DNA from: Ephydatia muelleri
Taxonomy: Eukaryota; Porifera; Demospongiae; Spongillida; Spongillidae
NCBI GenBank assembly: GCA_013339895.1
Contig: JABACO010000013.1
Coordinates: 8,060,504-8,124,503 of the forward strand
Direction: 5' to 3'
Length of the DNA: 64,000 nt
Shown here: piece by piece, positions 44,314-55,800 of the stretch
How the letters are laid out: every line of letters starts with the position of its first letter
Numbering within the stretch: the stretch's first letter is position 1
Translations under genes and position numbers: made by a program
The notes under the pieces: model-generated
Databases searched by the model: none
Seen by the model: the letters and a program-made list of their open reading frames with translations, nothing else
What the model was told of the DNA's origin: nothing

Positions 44314-46635
44314 TCAGAAGAAGAACACGAATAGCACAATAACCAATACCAAAGCAGCCACTCCACAAGCCATGGCATATCGGATGAACTTTGCCCTTCT
44401 CTTGTTCCTCCTTATGATACCAAGGGGGCGTCGACCACTCATACCATCTGGCAGGGGAGGGAACCAGTGTGACCATATAAGGGAAGCCACATGTGACCTT
44501 ATAAGTCATATACACAATGACCTCTAGCTCTACAGATCCAGCTGTCATAACATATATACCTCTAACTATGACATAACCTACAGACCTCTAGCCTACCGAC
44601 CCCAGCTCTGTCATGACCTGAAGACCCCAGTTGTCGTAACCTACAAATCTTTAGCTGAAATTACAACCCTACAATGCAACCCTAGATATGACATCCATCT
44701 TCAAGGACACTGTGAAGGATTCCAGTGTGCTTTAATTATCTTGCACAGCCTCAGGAAAGCGTACAAGGTCGGACCAAAGGCCCAGGAAAGATGAACTCAC
44801 ATCTCCCTACAGAATACATTCGGCAAACATTGTTGGGCATCACCGATTGCTGGCTTTGAAAGCCACACCTCAAATTAGCATGCCTCTTAGGCTCCACCCA
44901 CTCCATTCTAACCACACCTCCATACAGCTTGTTAACTATTTAATTTAAAAGCACAATTTGTCCATCCATAGCCAGAAAATGACACAAAAATACACCTAAG
45001 TAGTCTGCCATTAATGGCTAAACAGCAACTTAATTAAAAGTAGATCTGTTCTCTTGAAACCTGGTGTGTGTATGTGTGTGTGGCTATCATGTCCTAATCT
45101 TCTCTCTATCCCACCCCTCAGGTATGGCTACTGGCCTTGAAACCCCACAAGATCTACAGCTACATCTCATGCCACACACCTTGTGGCATCATATGCTCTG
45201 CTAGGCTCCCCCCACTCCAGCCTAACAACGCCTCCAGTCTCTCATTCACATTACTGAATGCATAACGCACATTTTTGTCCATTCACAGCAGCTAGAGCAG
45301 CAACAAAAAACAGCAGCAAAGAAAAAAAAGCACAGCACACAAAATTCAGCGTCTCCTGGACTTAAAGAAGACCACAGCAATGATGGCAACAGCTATGCCA
45401 ACGAGAACGATGACGTGCTCTCTCTTTATCTTGAAACCTGGTGTTGTGTGAGGCAAGCGTGATGTGAAGTGGGTGTGGCTTTGATGCTAGGCAACCACCT
45501 GCACGCTCAAACTGGAATTAACAGTTTCAGATCTCCCCATCCCGCTCTCTGCCTACACCCTCCCTCCCCCCCTCCCTCCCTCCCTCCCTCACCTTCAGCA
45601 TCTTCCTCTAGAGGTATCATTTGGAGAGCTGGTTGATGAAAAGTGTGAAAGGTTAATTCAACACACAACATCACACAGAGCTAAGCACCTTCAAAAAGGG
45701 TATTGAAAAAGAATGGATAGAATTAGAGTGTGTATCTTATGCCGTGCTGTAAATGTATATTTACACTTCAGCAATTCATGAAATGCGGATCATTATTCCA
45801 TTACATTGCTTTGCTAATAAGAAGCGAGCTGTGGCCAATCAGTTATAAGAAGCAAGCTGTGGCCAATCAGTTTTCTCTCTGGATAGCTACTAATTTTCCA
45901 ACCATAGAAAATGAGGTGTAGTATGTACATCCGATAACCCCGGGATTGCCCTGTAAAACTTTTGTTTTCAAAATAATATTGAAACACGTGATGGAGCATA
46001 ACTAACCTCATGCAAACATGTGGAGACTGTGATGCCCATGATTATGTGTAAGATTTAACATTTGAAAAAAAAAAATCAAATAACACTCCACATAAAATAT
46101 TTTCCCATAGTGACAAAATCGACTGTTGAACTGGTGGGCACTCTAAATTCCATGGTACACATTCAGGAAACCCCAATGAGGGTACTGGGAGACACGCAAT
46201 TATCATTATATACGTCAAATTGAATGGTATGAAGTATATGATTCACCTTTCATGGTAATTTATTGAATATTTTGCTGTAAAAATACGTTAGCGCGGTTAA
46301 ATTTGAGTAGCGGTTTTGTTTGTGATCGTGGGGAGGGGAGAGGTTAAACACTTAACCCAGTTAATAAAACACAACTGTTCAAGCACATGTACGTATACGG
46401 CAACAGCCAACGCACCTTGCAATGTCACGAGGTACAATGTGCTCTCGTTCTTAATGTCGTAATCGTTCAAGGTTCGTCCTTCTTCTACTTCCCTATTGTT
46501 ATACTTCAGAGTGTAGGAATCCAGCATCAACCCTTCCTTGTCCTTAATCTTGACCTTAATGTTATCGATCGTGTCCATTGGAGAGACCTCAAGGGCGATC
46601 GTCTTGCCGCCATCGATATTCACAAATATCTGCAT
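44314..46635 (-). CDS. Tail-anchored ubiquitin-like protein with two alternative TM exons (Ubl-2)
   Basis: Exon 1 (46416-46635) encodes a complete ubiquitin fold, [19 protein letters not shown] to STLYLVTLQ, and ends CAAG|GTGCGT in phase 1 at codon 74. Two downstream exons fit this phase. Exon A (45346-45437, acceptor CACCAG) adds FKIKRE, then [18 protein letters not shown] and KSRRR-stop, for 103 residues. Exon B (44314-44447, acceptor TGCCAG) adds a basic [17 protein letters not shown], then [19 protein letters not shown] and stop, for 117 residues. Either product would be a C-tail-anchored membrane protein with a cytosolic ubiquitin fold. The ubiquitin hydrophobic patch is lost (Leu8 is Asp, Ile44 is Lys), Lys48 is Arg, Lys63 is Asn, and there is no diglycine. 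So it cannot be conjugated and is unlikely to bind ordinary ubiquitin receptors. Membrane choice (ER, mitochondrion, peroxisome) is unknown. A near-identical copy lies at 61405-63730. Confidence 0.82.
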
Positions 46636-46859
46636 AATCTGGAGGCGTCGTTATTTTTCCTAGTTGGATCACGTGCCTGTTCATTGGGATTATGTCATGC
46701 AAGGATGGGCGGGAATGCCGATCTCCTTTAGTGTGGATTTGTGATGACCTTGCACAAGGGATTTGCTATTCATGAAGACAAGTGTTTTGCTTGCATTATT
46801 TAAAAAAATTTTATTTTGCTACTAAAGAATAACTGCAGCACAGGAGAGTAACTTTGGCA

Positions 46860-46866
46860 CCACATG

Positions 46867-46927
<61 letters not shown>

Positions 46928-46953
46928 CCCCCCCCCCCCCCCCTCCCTCCTTC
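46860..46953. repeat. (CT)n and poly-C
   Basis: A CT dinucleotide run followed by about 17 C. The same (CT)n marks the end of the repeated segment at 63963-64000. Confidence 0.92.
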
Positions 46954-47112
46954 CCTGAGGTGAGGGCTGAGGCAGTGGTCCACATGATGTGGCACAAAAC
47001 TCCCTAACACCAATCATTACACAACAGCACACACATTTGCTCATTATAACGTCCCACCTCCCTTCTCCAAATCTAACTGACATCATTGACAATCTGAGCA
47101 CTGTCCAGACAC
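46954..47112. other. Spacer between Ubl-2 start and Ubl-3 stop
   Basis: Short intergenic stretch; nothing recognised. With 46636-46859 it forms the Ubl-2 upstream region. Confidence 0.4.
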
Positions 47113-47360
47113 TCATCTCAGTACGCTGGCAGCTTTTTCACCCTTCATGGCCTTTGCCAGGGTGACGATAGCCACGCCGAGGAGGACCAGGATCACGAAC
47201 AGACCGAAGTAGGCATAATCGGGCACCAATAGGAATAGGACTGTGATGGCCACACTCGCCAGGAGTGCGTACATGACGTATTGCTGCAGCTCCATGGTGT
47301 CCACCTCCTTCCCACTTCTGCTGGTGGTGTGGAGGCTCTCTGTAAAAGCTGTTGGAAGAA

Positions 47361-47391
<31 letters not shown>

Positions 47392-48624
47392 AAGATGGGC
47401 ATAATTTGGGAACAGGAGAGGTGGGCAGAATTTGGAGAACAAGGGAGGTGGCAGCATTTGGAGAGTAGTTTAATGATATCCATGTAGCTAGTGATGAATA
47501 GCAATTAAAATTCAGAAGCTGGATACCACCTCTGGTAAAAACACATGCACAATACTTTTAATGACATGACATAAGCATGTGAGTGGTTTTGCAAAGGGTT
47601 AAACAACCAGGCATTTGCAGTTAATCACAATCTCTCACAATGTACCAATTGCTTCCATTAGCACAGCAGTTTGGGAACAAGGAATGTAGATGCTTTTATT
47701 CCACGCAATATATGTACATGCAGAATGTTTCTGCTAAAATAATAGTCTAAGTAAACGAAATTGGCAAGCAGGTTATAGCTTTACATGTATTGAGTTACTT
47801 AGAAAACAAAAAAAAAGAAAGCAATGAGCAATGGTGGTTGCAGTCCTTGAGGCGACAGAGAGCAGGAAACACCCGATGAATGATGAAAAGTGCTTAGGTC
47901 TAGGGCGGGTCTCAACCCCCCTAGCTGTTGATTCCTATGGGGCTTGGGGCAGAGAGGCTTTGATTTTTCTGGCACAACTCACAGCTAGGCTTGCAATCCA
48001 CAAGTCACTGCTCAAGTCACAGGCATGTTTTCTAACTTAAGCATTTGCTTAATAAGAACAAATGCCAGAGCCATCTTCCAAAGGGTATAAAACCGAACCA
48101 ATGTAGTTGTTAGTAGTTTAATGTAGTCGGACTGTAGGCTTCCTTTTAAATCATGCATATGTGTGTTTTTTAGTGATGTTGAACAAATTAATTTCTTGGA
48201 CACTAAAAAAGAAATTTGTGTAATTTAAACTTTAACCAGTGAAGGGGAAAACCCCGCGAATGTACTAGTTTCATACCTGCTGGTAGAATTAAGCTGACGT
48301 GCGTAGTGTATGCGCAGTCCATCAGGCTAGGCGGTGGACCTCACCTTCGCGAACCTTATCTTCATGTAAGCAATATTCTAATTACAGCGCACACTTACGT
48401 CTTAGTACGTTCTTCTTGAGGTACAGCGTGGTCTCGTTCCTGATGTCATAGTCGTTCAGAGTTCGTCCTTCCTCCACCTCCATGTCTCCGTGTTGAAGAA
48501 TGAAGGACTCTGGAGACAGCCCTTCCTTGTCGCGGATCTTCATCTTAATATTGTCGATTGTATCCATAGGAGAAACCTCTATGGCAATTATCCTGCCAGT
48601 TTCGAGTCGCACGAATACCTGCAT
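47113..48624 (-). CDS. Ubiquitin-like protein with two C-terminal membrane spans (Ubl-3)
   Basis: Exon 1 (48399-48624) encodes MQVFVRLETGRIIAIEVSP to TTLYLKKNVLR and ends AGAC|GTAAGT in phase 1 at codon 76. Exon 2 (47113-47348, acceptor CCAACAG) is in matching phase and adds FTESLHTTSRSGKEVDTM, then VMYALLASVAITVLFLLV, a short PDY loop, AYFGLFVILVLLGVAIVTLA and a KAMKGEKAASVLR tail, for 153 residues. Two closely spaced spans make a hairpin that would leave the ubiquitin fold and tail on the same, probably cytosolic, side. Ubiquitin positions 8, 44 and 70 are Glu, Gln and Lys, so the canonical binding patch is gone, as is diglycine. The acceptor is preceded by a 30-base C-run as its pyrimidine tract. 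The intron (1050 bases) holds an old retroelement fragment. The closest known analogy is TMUB-type proteins, but the domain order differs. Confidence 0.85.
47361..47390. repeat. Poly-G (poly-C on the gene strand), 30 bases
   Basis: It lies 12 bases upstream of the Ubl-3 exon 2 acceptor, so on the transcribed strand it acts as an extreme C-only polypyrimidine tract. Confidence 0.9.
47831..48240 (+). mobile_element. Retroelement C-terminal fragment, relative of 13150-13520
   Basis: PLAVDSYGAWGREALIFLAQ, LTARLAIHKSLLKSQ and ICLIRTNARAIFQRV align with the fragment at 13150. Only the extreme C-terminal part is present. It lies in the Ubl-3 intron in opposite orientation to that gene. Broken and old; class unassigned. 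Confidence 0.5.
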
Positions 48625-49273
48625 CTGTAGCTACTGTTTACGAGCTCACCGTCTCAAAATGAATTCAAAGAGAAAAGAAAAAGATAATTACGGTACATAA
48701 ACAGTAGCGACACCCACCCCCTCGGTGGTTTTGCGGTAAGGTGCGTCTGTCTTTTTTTGTTTCATTATACTAGTAAACGCGTGCCTCAATGCACGCCTAT
48801 ACTCTATAGTCATTTATACCGCAACATCATGGGCTAAAGCCCATGATGTTGCGGTATAAATGACTACACGGAGCAAACCGTGCCACACATTTTAATGAAT
48901 CCGGGAACCAGCAGTTTATTTATATTGACGAGGGCGTGACAGTTTTAACGAGGTCCCAACTACTAATGTCTGTGATAGGCTCTATAATGAATTGGGAAAT
49001 ATAGCTAATTGCCATTATGTTGTTGAATCATGGTTGGAAGGTTCCTTAATCATTGTGACAGTAGTAGGTGGGCGGTTATGACAGCCAGATCTCTTGGTTA
49101 CGGGTTTTTGCATAGTCTGAGTATATGTATATCCGATCAGTCGGTTTCTCCGACTAGGTAATGGTTTAGCAATGCAAGAGGGGTCAAGGATAATATATTA
49201 CAAGCAGGGGTTTTAAAACGTCGAATGACTGGTTATTAATAATGAAAGTATAATAGTTGACTGGGGAAGAGGG
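48625..49273. promoter_or_regulatory. Divergent intergenic region between Ubl-3 and the coiled-coil gene
   Basis: About 650 bases separate the start codons of two genes transcribed away from each other, so it probably holds both promoters. It contains the perfect palindrome at 48807-48866. No TATA box could be assigned with confidence. Confidence 0.5.
48807..48866. repeat. Perfect 29-bp palindrome with 2-base loop
   Basis: 48807-48835 and 48838-48866 are exact reverse complements (arm begins TAGTCATTTATACCGC), separated by AA. Possibly a tiny MITE or a structured regulatory element. Confidence 0.95.
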
Positions 49274-49753
49274 ATGGACGGAACACCGTCTCGGCGAGAC
49301 GATAACGGAGATGGAAAATGTATTGGTGCTCACCTTTCGAACGGCGATGCGTCTTCACTGCTCGTCAACTGTGGAGTGGAGGACGACAATGCCTCACACC
49401 GTTTGGATGAGAACGGCATTCGTGAACGTGGTGAAGAAATAGAGGTACTTTGCGCCGAAAGACAGCTACTCCCATCGACAACTAAAGACCCTGAAAAGGC
49501 GAGGAAATGCGAGTCTTCTCCGGGAGGAATTGGTGACGGGCCTGGGGAGCCGTTTTCAAGGTTTGCAAAGAATATTAGGCCTATATATGTACTAAACCTT
49601 CTGTCGGTTCAACTGCGTGTGTTTCAGTACAGTCAAAGAGGAGCGTGTTGTTGTAAATAGATATGGACGGAGGGCTAATTTACATGTGTCGCTAGGTGCA
49701 TAGAGGACGTGTACGTACATAACCAACACCACATTACATCTTACGCACACACG

Positions 49754-49813
<60 letters not shown>

Positions 49814-52800
49814 GACACACACAATAGCACTGCATACACAGTCAACACACAGCCACAACACATCACTTAAAGTGCCTCCCATTGGGTGTGTTCACAGGAA
49901 TGAGTCGTGAATAGAATTATCCATTCTCCATTCCATAGACCCAGAACCATTGAGGAACAGTGTGTAACTGTTAGCGACCAGTGCGAAAATAGACGCGACT
50001 CAAACCACCCCACTAAAAATGGCACGCAAGACAAAGTCACTGCACTGGGGAGCCCTGCCAGTCCAGCAAGGGGGGAAGAAGAAGTCAGTGTAGACCACAC
50101 TGGAAGTGCTGGCTGTAAGGGAGGCATGACTGCAGGGACCAGTGACAGTCTCTCTCACACCAATGGAGCTGCAGTGAGAGTGGAAGCTGGACAGGAGATG
50201 GAGGATGGCTTGGTCCTCTTGGACAGCAAAGCAGGTCCTGTGCAGGAGGCTGTGGATGTTTCAGAATGTGGAAACAGCAAGGTTGCTGGGGGCAACACAA
50301 GCGGTTGTGATGTAGTGAAAGGAGACCACAGCAGCTGTCACGAGAGGGGCCGTCATGCTGCCTCAACGTGCACGCAGAGGACAGAGATGACATCACCGAC
50401 GCTGGATGTGGGAGTCCTGTCACATGCTTCGAAAGACAAAGCAATGTATGTGTAATGGTGGAGTGGAACAACTGGAGGATGGAGGAAGGGAGGGAGCCAA
50501 TGGGAAGGTGAAGGGAGGAAGGGAACCAATGGGAAGGTGGAGGGAGGAAGGGAGCCAATGGGAAGGTGGAGGGAGGAAGGGAGCCAATGGGAAGGTGGAT
50601 GGAGGGAGGGAGGGAGCCAATGGGAAGGTGAAGGGAGGGAGAGAGTCAGTGGGAAGGTGGAGGGAGGGAGGGAGGGAGGGAGCCAATGGGAAGGTGGAGG
50701 GAGGGAGGGAAGGAGCCAATGGGAAGGTGGAGGGAGGGAGGAAGTCAATGGGAAGGTGGAGGGAGGGAGGGAGCCAATGGTAAGGTGGAGGTAGGGAGGA
50801 AGTCAATGGTAAGGTGGAGGGAGGGAGGAAGAGAGCCAATGGTAAGGTGGAGGTAGGGAGGCAGAGAGCCAATGGTAAGGTGGAGGTAGGGAGGAAGAGA
50901 GCCAATGGGAAGGTGGAGGTAGGGAGGAAGAGAGCCAATGGTAAGGTGGAGGTAGGGAGGAAGAGAGTCAATGGGAAGGTGGAGGGAGGGAGGAAGGTTT
51001 CGGGGGACTGAACCATGTGAGCCACCGATTTGTGTTTGTACACATGCAGTGTTGTGCAGGTGAGGGCAAGTCTAACAATGGCATTGGTTTGATCACCAGA
51101 AAGACAGACATGTGTGACAGCTGTATGTGCACATGACCCATGCCACACAGAAGGAAAACTACATGTCCACATGCACACACCCATACTACACACACACACA
51201 CACATACACTAAGGACACACACACACACTACACATGCGCATACTACATACACCATTCATTTAATCCAAAGTACGCTGCACAGATTGAAGGTATTTTTTTA
51301 ATGCACACCTCCGCAGTGTTGATGAGATGTCCAAGGCACTAGAACAGCTCAGAGCAGACAATGAGCAGCTGCTGCAACGCTTATCAGAGTCGAGCGCGCT
51401 TCACGAAGAGAAGGTGAGGGAATTGTGGCGTATGCCGTGGGAGGAGGAGGACGATGAAAGGGCTGGGGATGAGGAGGCTGGTGACTCGTGAGGGCCTGTG
51501 CTCAGTTATGTATAGTAAGTGTGCTGTGTACAGTGTGCTGTGTACAGTGTGCTGTGTACGTGTACAAGATAAGTGCACTGTGTGTGCTATGTACAGTGTA
51601 CAAGATAAGTGCAGTGTGTGCTACAAGATAAGTGCACTGTGTGTGCTATGTACAGTGTACAAGATAAGTGCACTGTGTCTATGTTTGCTTGTGTGGGAGT
51701 GTGTGTCATCAAATGCATGTAAGTGGGTTTTGCACAATCAAAATTAGCACTTGTCTTTTACATGTACCTGAGGACTATTTTTGTTTTTTTGGACACAGAC
51801 AAATGCATTAAAAGAGGCGCTCAAAGGTGTAAGTTTGGTATGATGCTGGGTGTAATGGGGTTTACACTGTGACACAGCATTGTGGGTCATGTGTGCCGAA
51901 GGTGGTGGGGGGGCGTGATGGGGTATGGAGCGTGATGGGGTATGGAGCGTGATGGGGTATGGAGTGTGATGGGGTATGGAGCGTGATGGGGTATGGAACG
52001 TGATGGGGTATGGAGCGTGATGGGGTATGGAGCGTGATGGGGTATGGAACGTGATGGGGTATGGAGCGTGATGGGGTATGGAGCGTGATGGGGTATGGAA
52101 CGTGATGGGGTATGGAGTGTGATGGGGTATGGAGCGTGATGGGGTATGGAGCGTGATGGGGTATGGAGTGTGATGGGGTATGGAGTGTGATGGGGTATGG
52201 AGTGTGTATGGAGCGTGATGGGGTATGGAGCGTGATGGGGTATGGAGCGTGATGGGGTATGGAGTGTGATGGGGTATGGAGTGTGATGGGGTATGGAGTG
52301 TGATGGGGTATGGAGTGTGATGGGGTATGGAGCATGATGGGGTATGGAGCGTGATGGGGTATGGAGCGTGATGGGGTGGGTGCACACACTGCACTGTCAG
52401 TCATGTGTAGCTGCATCAGTCACCCCACGATCAATTTGCTTGAACTGTACACGATGCATTGTTCATTGATGTGCAGTGCACGTGCTCATGTGGACTCCTT
52501 TGTGTTGACAGTGGGAGTTGAAGTGCCTTAGGTACCAGGAGAGTGTTGAGTCCTCAGAACGTCAGCTGAAGGAAGAAAGGGATAGAACCCAAGGTCTCCG
52601 AGACAGAGTTGAGTCCTCAGAACGTCAGCTAAAGGAAGAAAGGGATAGAACCCAAGGTCTCCAAGACAGAGTTGAGTCCTCAGAACGTCAGCTGAAGGAA
52701 GAAAGGGATAGAACCCAAGGTCTTCAAGACAGAGTTGAGTCCTCAGAACGTCAGCTAAAGGAAGAAAGGGATAGAACCCAAGTTCTCCAAGACAGAGTTG

Positions 52801-55800
52801 AGTCCTCAGAACGTCAGCTAAAGGAAGAAAGGGATAGAACCCAAGGTCTCCAAGACAGAGTTGAGTCCTCAGAACGTCAGCTGAAGGAAGTAAGGGATAG
52901 AACCCAAGGTCCTCCAAGACAGAGTTGAGTCCTCAGAATGTCAGCTGAAGGAAGAAAGGGATAGAACCCAAGGTTTCCAAGACAGAGTTGAGTCCTCAGA
53001 ACGTCAGCTGAAGGAGGAGAAGCACATGAGTGCAGGACATCAGGCAAGAGTTAAGTCATTGGAACAACTACTAGAGAGCGAAAGGACCAAGACTGCAAGT
53101 AAGATGGTCGAACTGGAGAAGGCACTGGTTGCAAAGACTGAGAAGGTAAGAGGAGGGCCCGGGCATGAGGCAGAGGGCGTGGTTTTGGAGAGGTGAGACA
53201 TGTGGGATAGAGGGGTACTGACGAGATGAGGGGGAGTACACTGTAGGATGTACGTTGTGGGCTGGAATAGGAGCAGTGATGTAGGAGGGAGGGGAGGAGG
53301 TTGATAAAAGGAAATGTGAAGTGTCCAAGTAGGTACAGTTGGCACTTACAAAATAATAGTCTCGTTGTTCTACTGGGGTTTGGTGTTTAATTGGCAATGA
53401 TGGTACCTTGGCTCATGGCACCTTGGCTCATGGTAACGAGGGGTACCTTGGCTCATGTCTTGACCACTGCTGTTATGCTTGCAGATAACAGCGATCCAGA
53501 CGGAGGCTCAGAGTGAGAAGGAAGACCTGTGAGCAGGCTGGTGGTCATTGAACATGAGAAGAAGAGAGCTTGATGATGAACTGGCCACAACAGAGAGGAA
53601 ACTGAAGGAAGCTGTTAAGGTGTGTACTGACATCATGTGACCACATGCTACATCATGTGACCACATGCTACATCATGTGACCACATGCTACACTCATGTG
53701 ACCACATGCTACATCATGTGACCACATGCTACATTATTGACTACATGACACATTCTAATCATGTCTGTAGTCTAATCTATGTAATGTGTATGACTACATG
53801 TATACTATCACATCCTACACCATTAGCACCATCAACATCCTACACCATTAGCACCATCACATCCTACAACCACTAGCACCATCACAACATCCTGCACCAT
53901 TAGCACCATCACATCCTACACCATTAGCACCATCACATCCTACACACTAGCACACCATCACATCCTGCACCATTAGCACCAATCACATCCTACACCATTA
54001 GCACCATCACATCCTACACCACTAGCACCATCACATCCTGCACAATTAGCACCATCACATCCTACACCATTAGCACCATCACATCCTGATCTACACCACT
54101 AGCACCATCAACATCCTACACCACTTAGGACCATCACATCTTACACCACTAGCACCATCACATCCTGTACCACTAGCACCATCACATCCTACACCACTAG
54201 CACCATCACATCTTACAACCACTAGCACCATCACATCCTGTACACTAGCACCATCACATCCTACACCACTGAGCACCATCACATCCTACACCACTAGCAC
54301 CATCACATCCTGCACCACTAGCACCATCACATCCTACACATTAGCACCATCACATCCTACACCATTAGCACCATCACATCCTACACCACTAGCACCATCA
54401 CATCCTACATCACTAGCACCATCACAGCCTACACCACTAGCACCATCACATCCTGCACCACTAGCACCATCACATCCTACACCATTAGCACCATCACATC
54501 CTATACCATTGAGCACCAATAACTACCCATGTACCCACCACCACCAGGAGCAAGAGAGACTTCAGGCGTCCATTAAGAACTTGAATAGAGATATCACCAA
54601 AGCTCAGTCCAACGTCGAGAAGAGTGTAAGCACACTTTGTAGCTGTTGTTCACACACTACTGTACCTGCTGTTCACAACATATGCAAGCACCTGCACACT
54701 TGCTGTGCACACTTTGATCTAGCTGTTATGTGTATTGCGTATGGAAATGGACGATTGCCTTGGAGGGATTCAGGCTTAGCTCGAATGGTGAAATATTCAC
54801 TACTGTTACAGGTTTCATTATAAAAGAGAAGGATAGTAGTTTTAGTATACCTTGGTTTGCAAGCAGCATGGAAGAACTTACACATATGTCGCTGGCAACT
54901 ATAGCTTAGTATTAAAATTAATTGGTTACCTGATTTAGGAACTCATCACCAGCCCGATAGCATATGTGTGGAGTACGTATATTGTACGTCTTGGTGTGGC
55001 TCACGTGCATGTAATGGAAACGCGGAGCTCATTGCGTCTCTCGGTACCGGGTATCGATTGCGTCGCAACAGTTTCGACTCACAAGTATAGCGATCGGTCA
55101 TGGGTAATACTTGCAGTTCTAGAAAGGAGGGGCAGCGATATAGAGAAGAAAGCCGCTACAACAAACAACCGGTATGTATTACTGGTTGGTAAATAACTGT
55201 GCGTACTGTATGTGCGTACTGTATGTGCGTACTGTATGTGCGTACTGTATGTGGGTACTGTATGTGCGTACTGTATGTGCGTACTGTAATGTTGGTACTG
55301 TAATGTGCGTACTGTATGTGCGTACTGTATGGTGCGTACTGTATGTGGGTACTGTATGTGCGTACTGTATGTGCGTACTGTATGTGCGTACTGTATGTGC
55401 GTACTGTATGTGCGTACTGGTTGGTATATTATTGTGCGTACTGTATGTGCGTACTGTATGTGCGTACTGTATGTGCGCGTTACTGTATGTGCGTCGGAAA
55501 TTACGATCGTAAAGAAACCGAAACGATTTGCGCATTATTTATCGAATACGAAAATATGCGTTGTATTCTACCATCCTGAAACGATTGTCGTTTGTAGACT
55601 AGTAGTAGCCTAGTAAGCTAGAATATTAATGTAGATCAGAATGGAATCGCTCACGTGGACCAGAATGGTCATGTTATTCTCTGTAGGCATTATAAGTAGC
55701 TATGTTAGATATCTGGGGCCTTGACTTTTAATCAACACCCGAAAGGCTACGTTGGCGTTCGATATATCTCTATGGCAACTATATTCTCGTCTCGATTTGC

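Noticed and set aside
51048-51057. 10-base microexon in the coiled-coil gene (TGTTGTGCAG between AG and GTGAGG)
   Set aside because: The phase is compatible with the previous donor, but the exon at 51317 fits that donor directly and gives better coiled-coil sequence.
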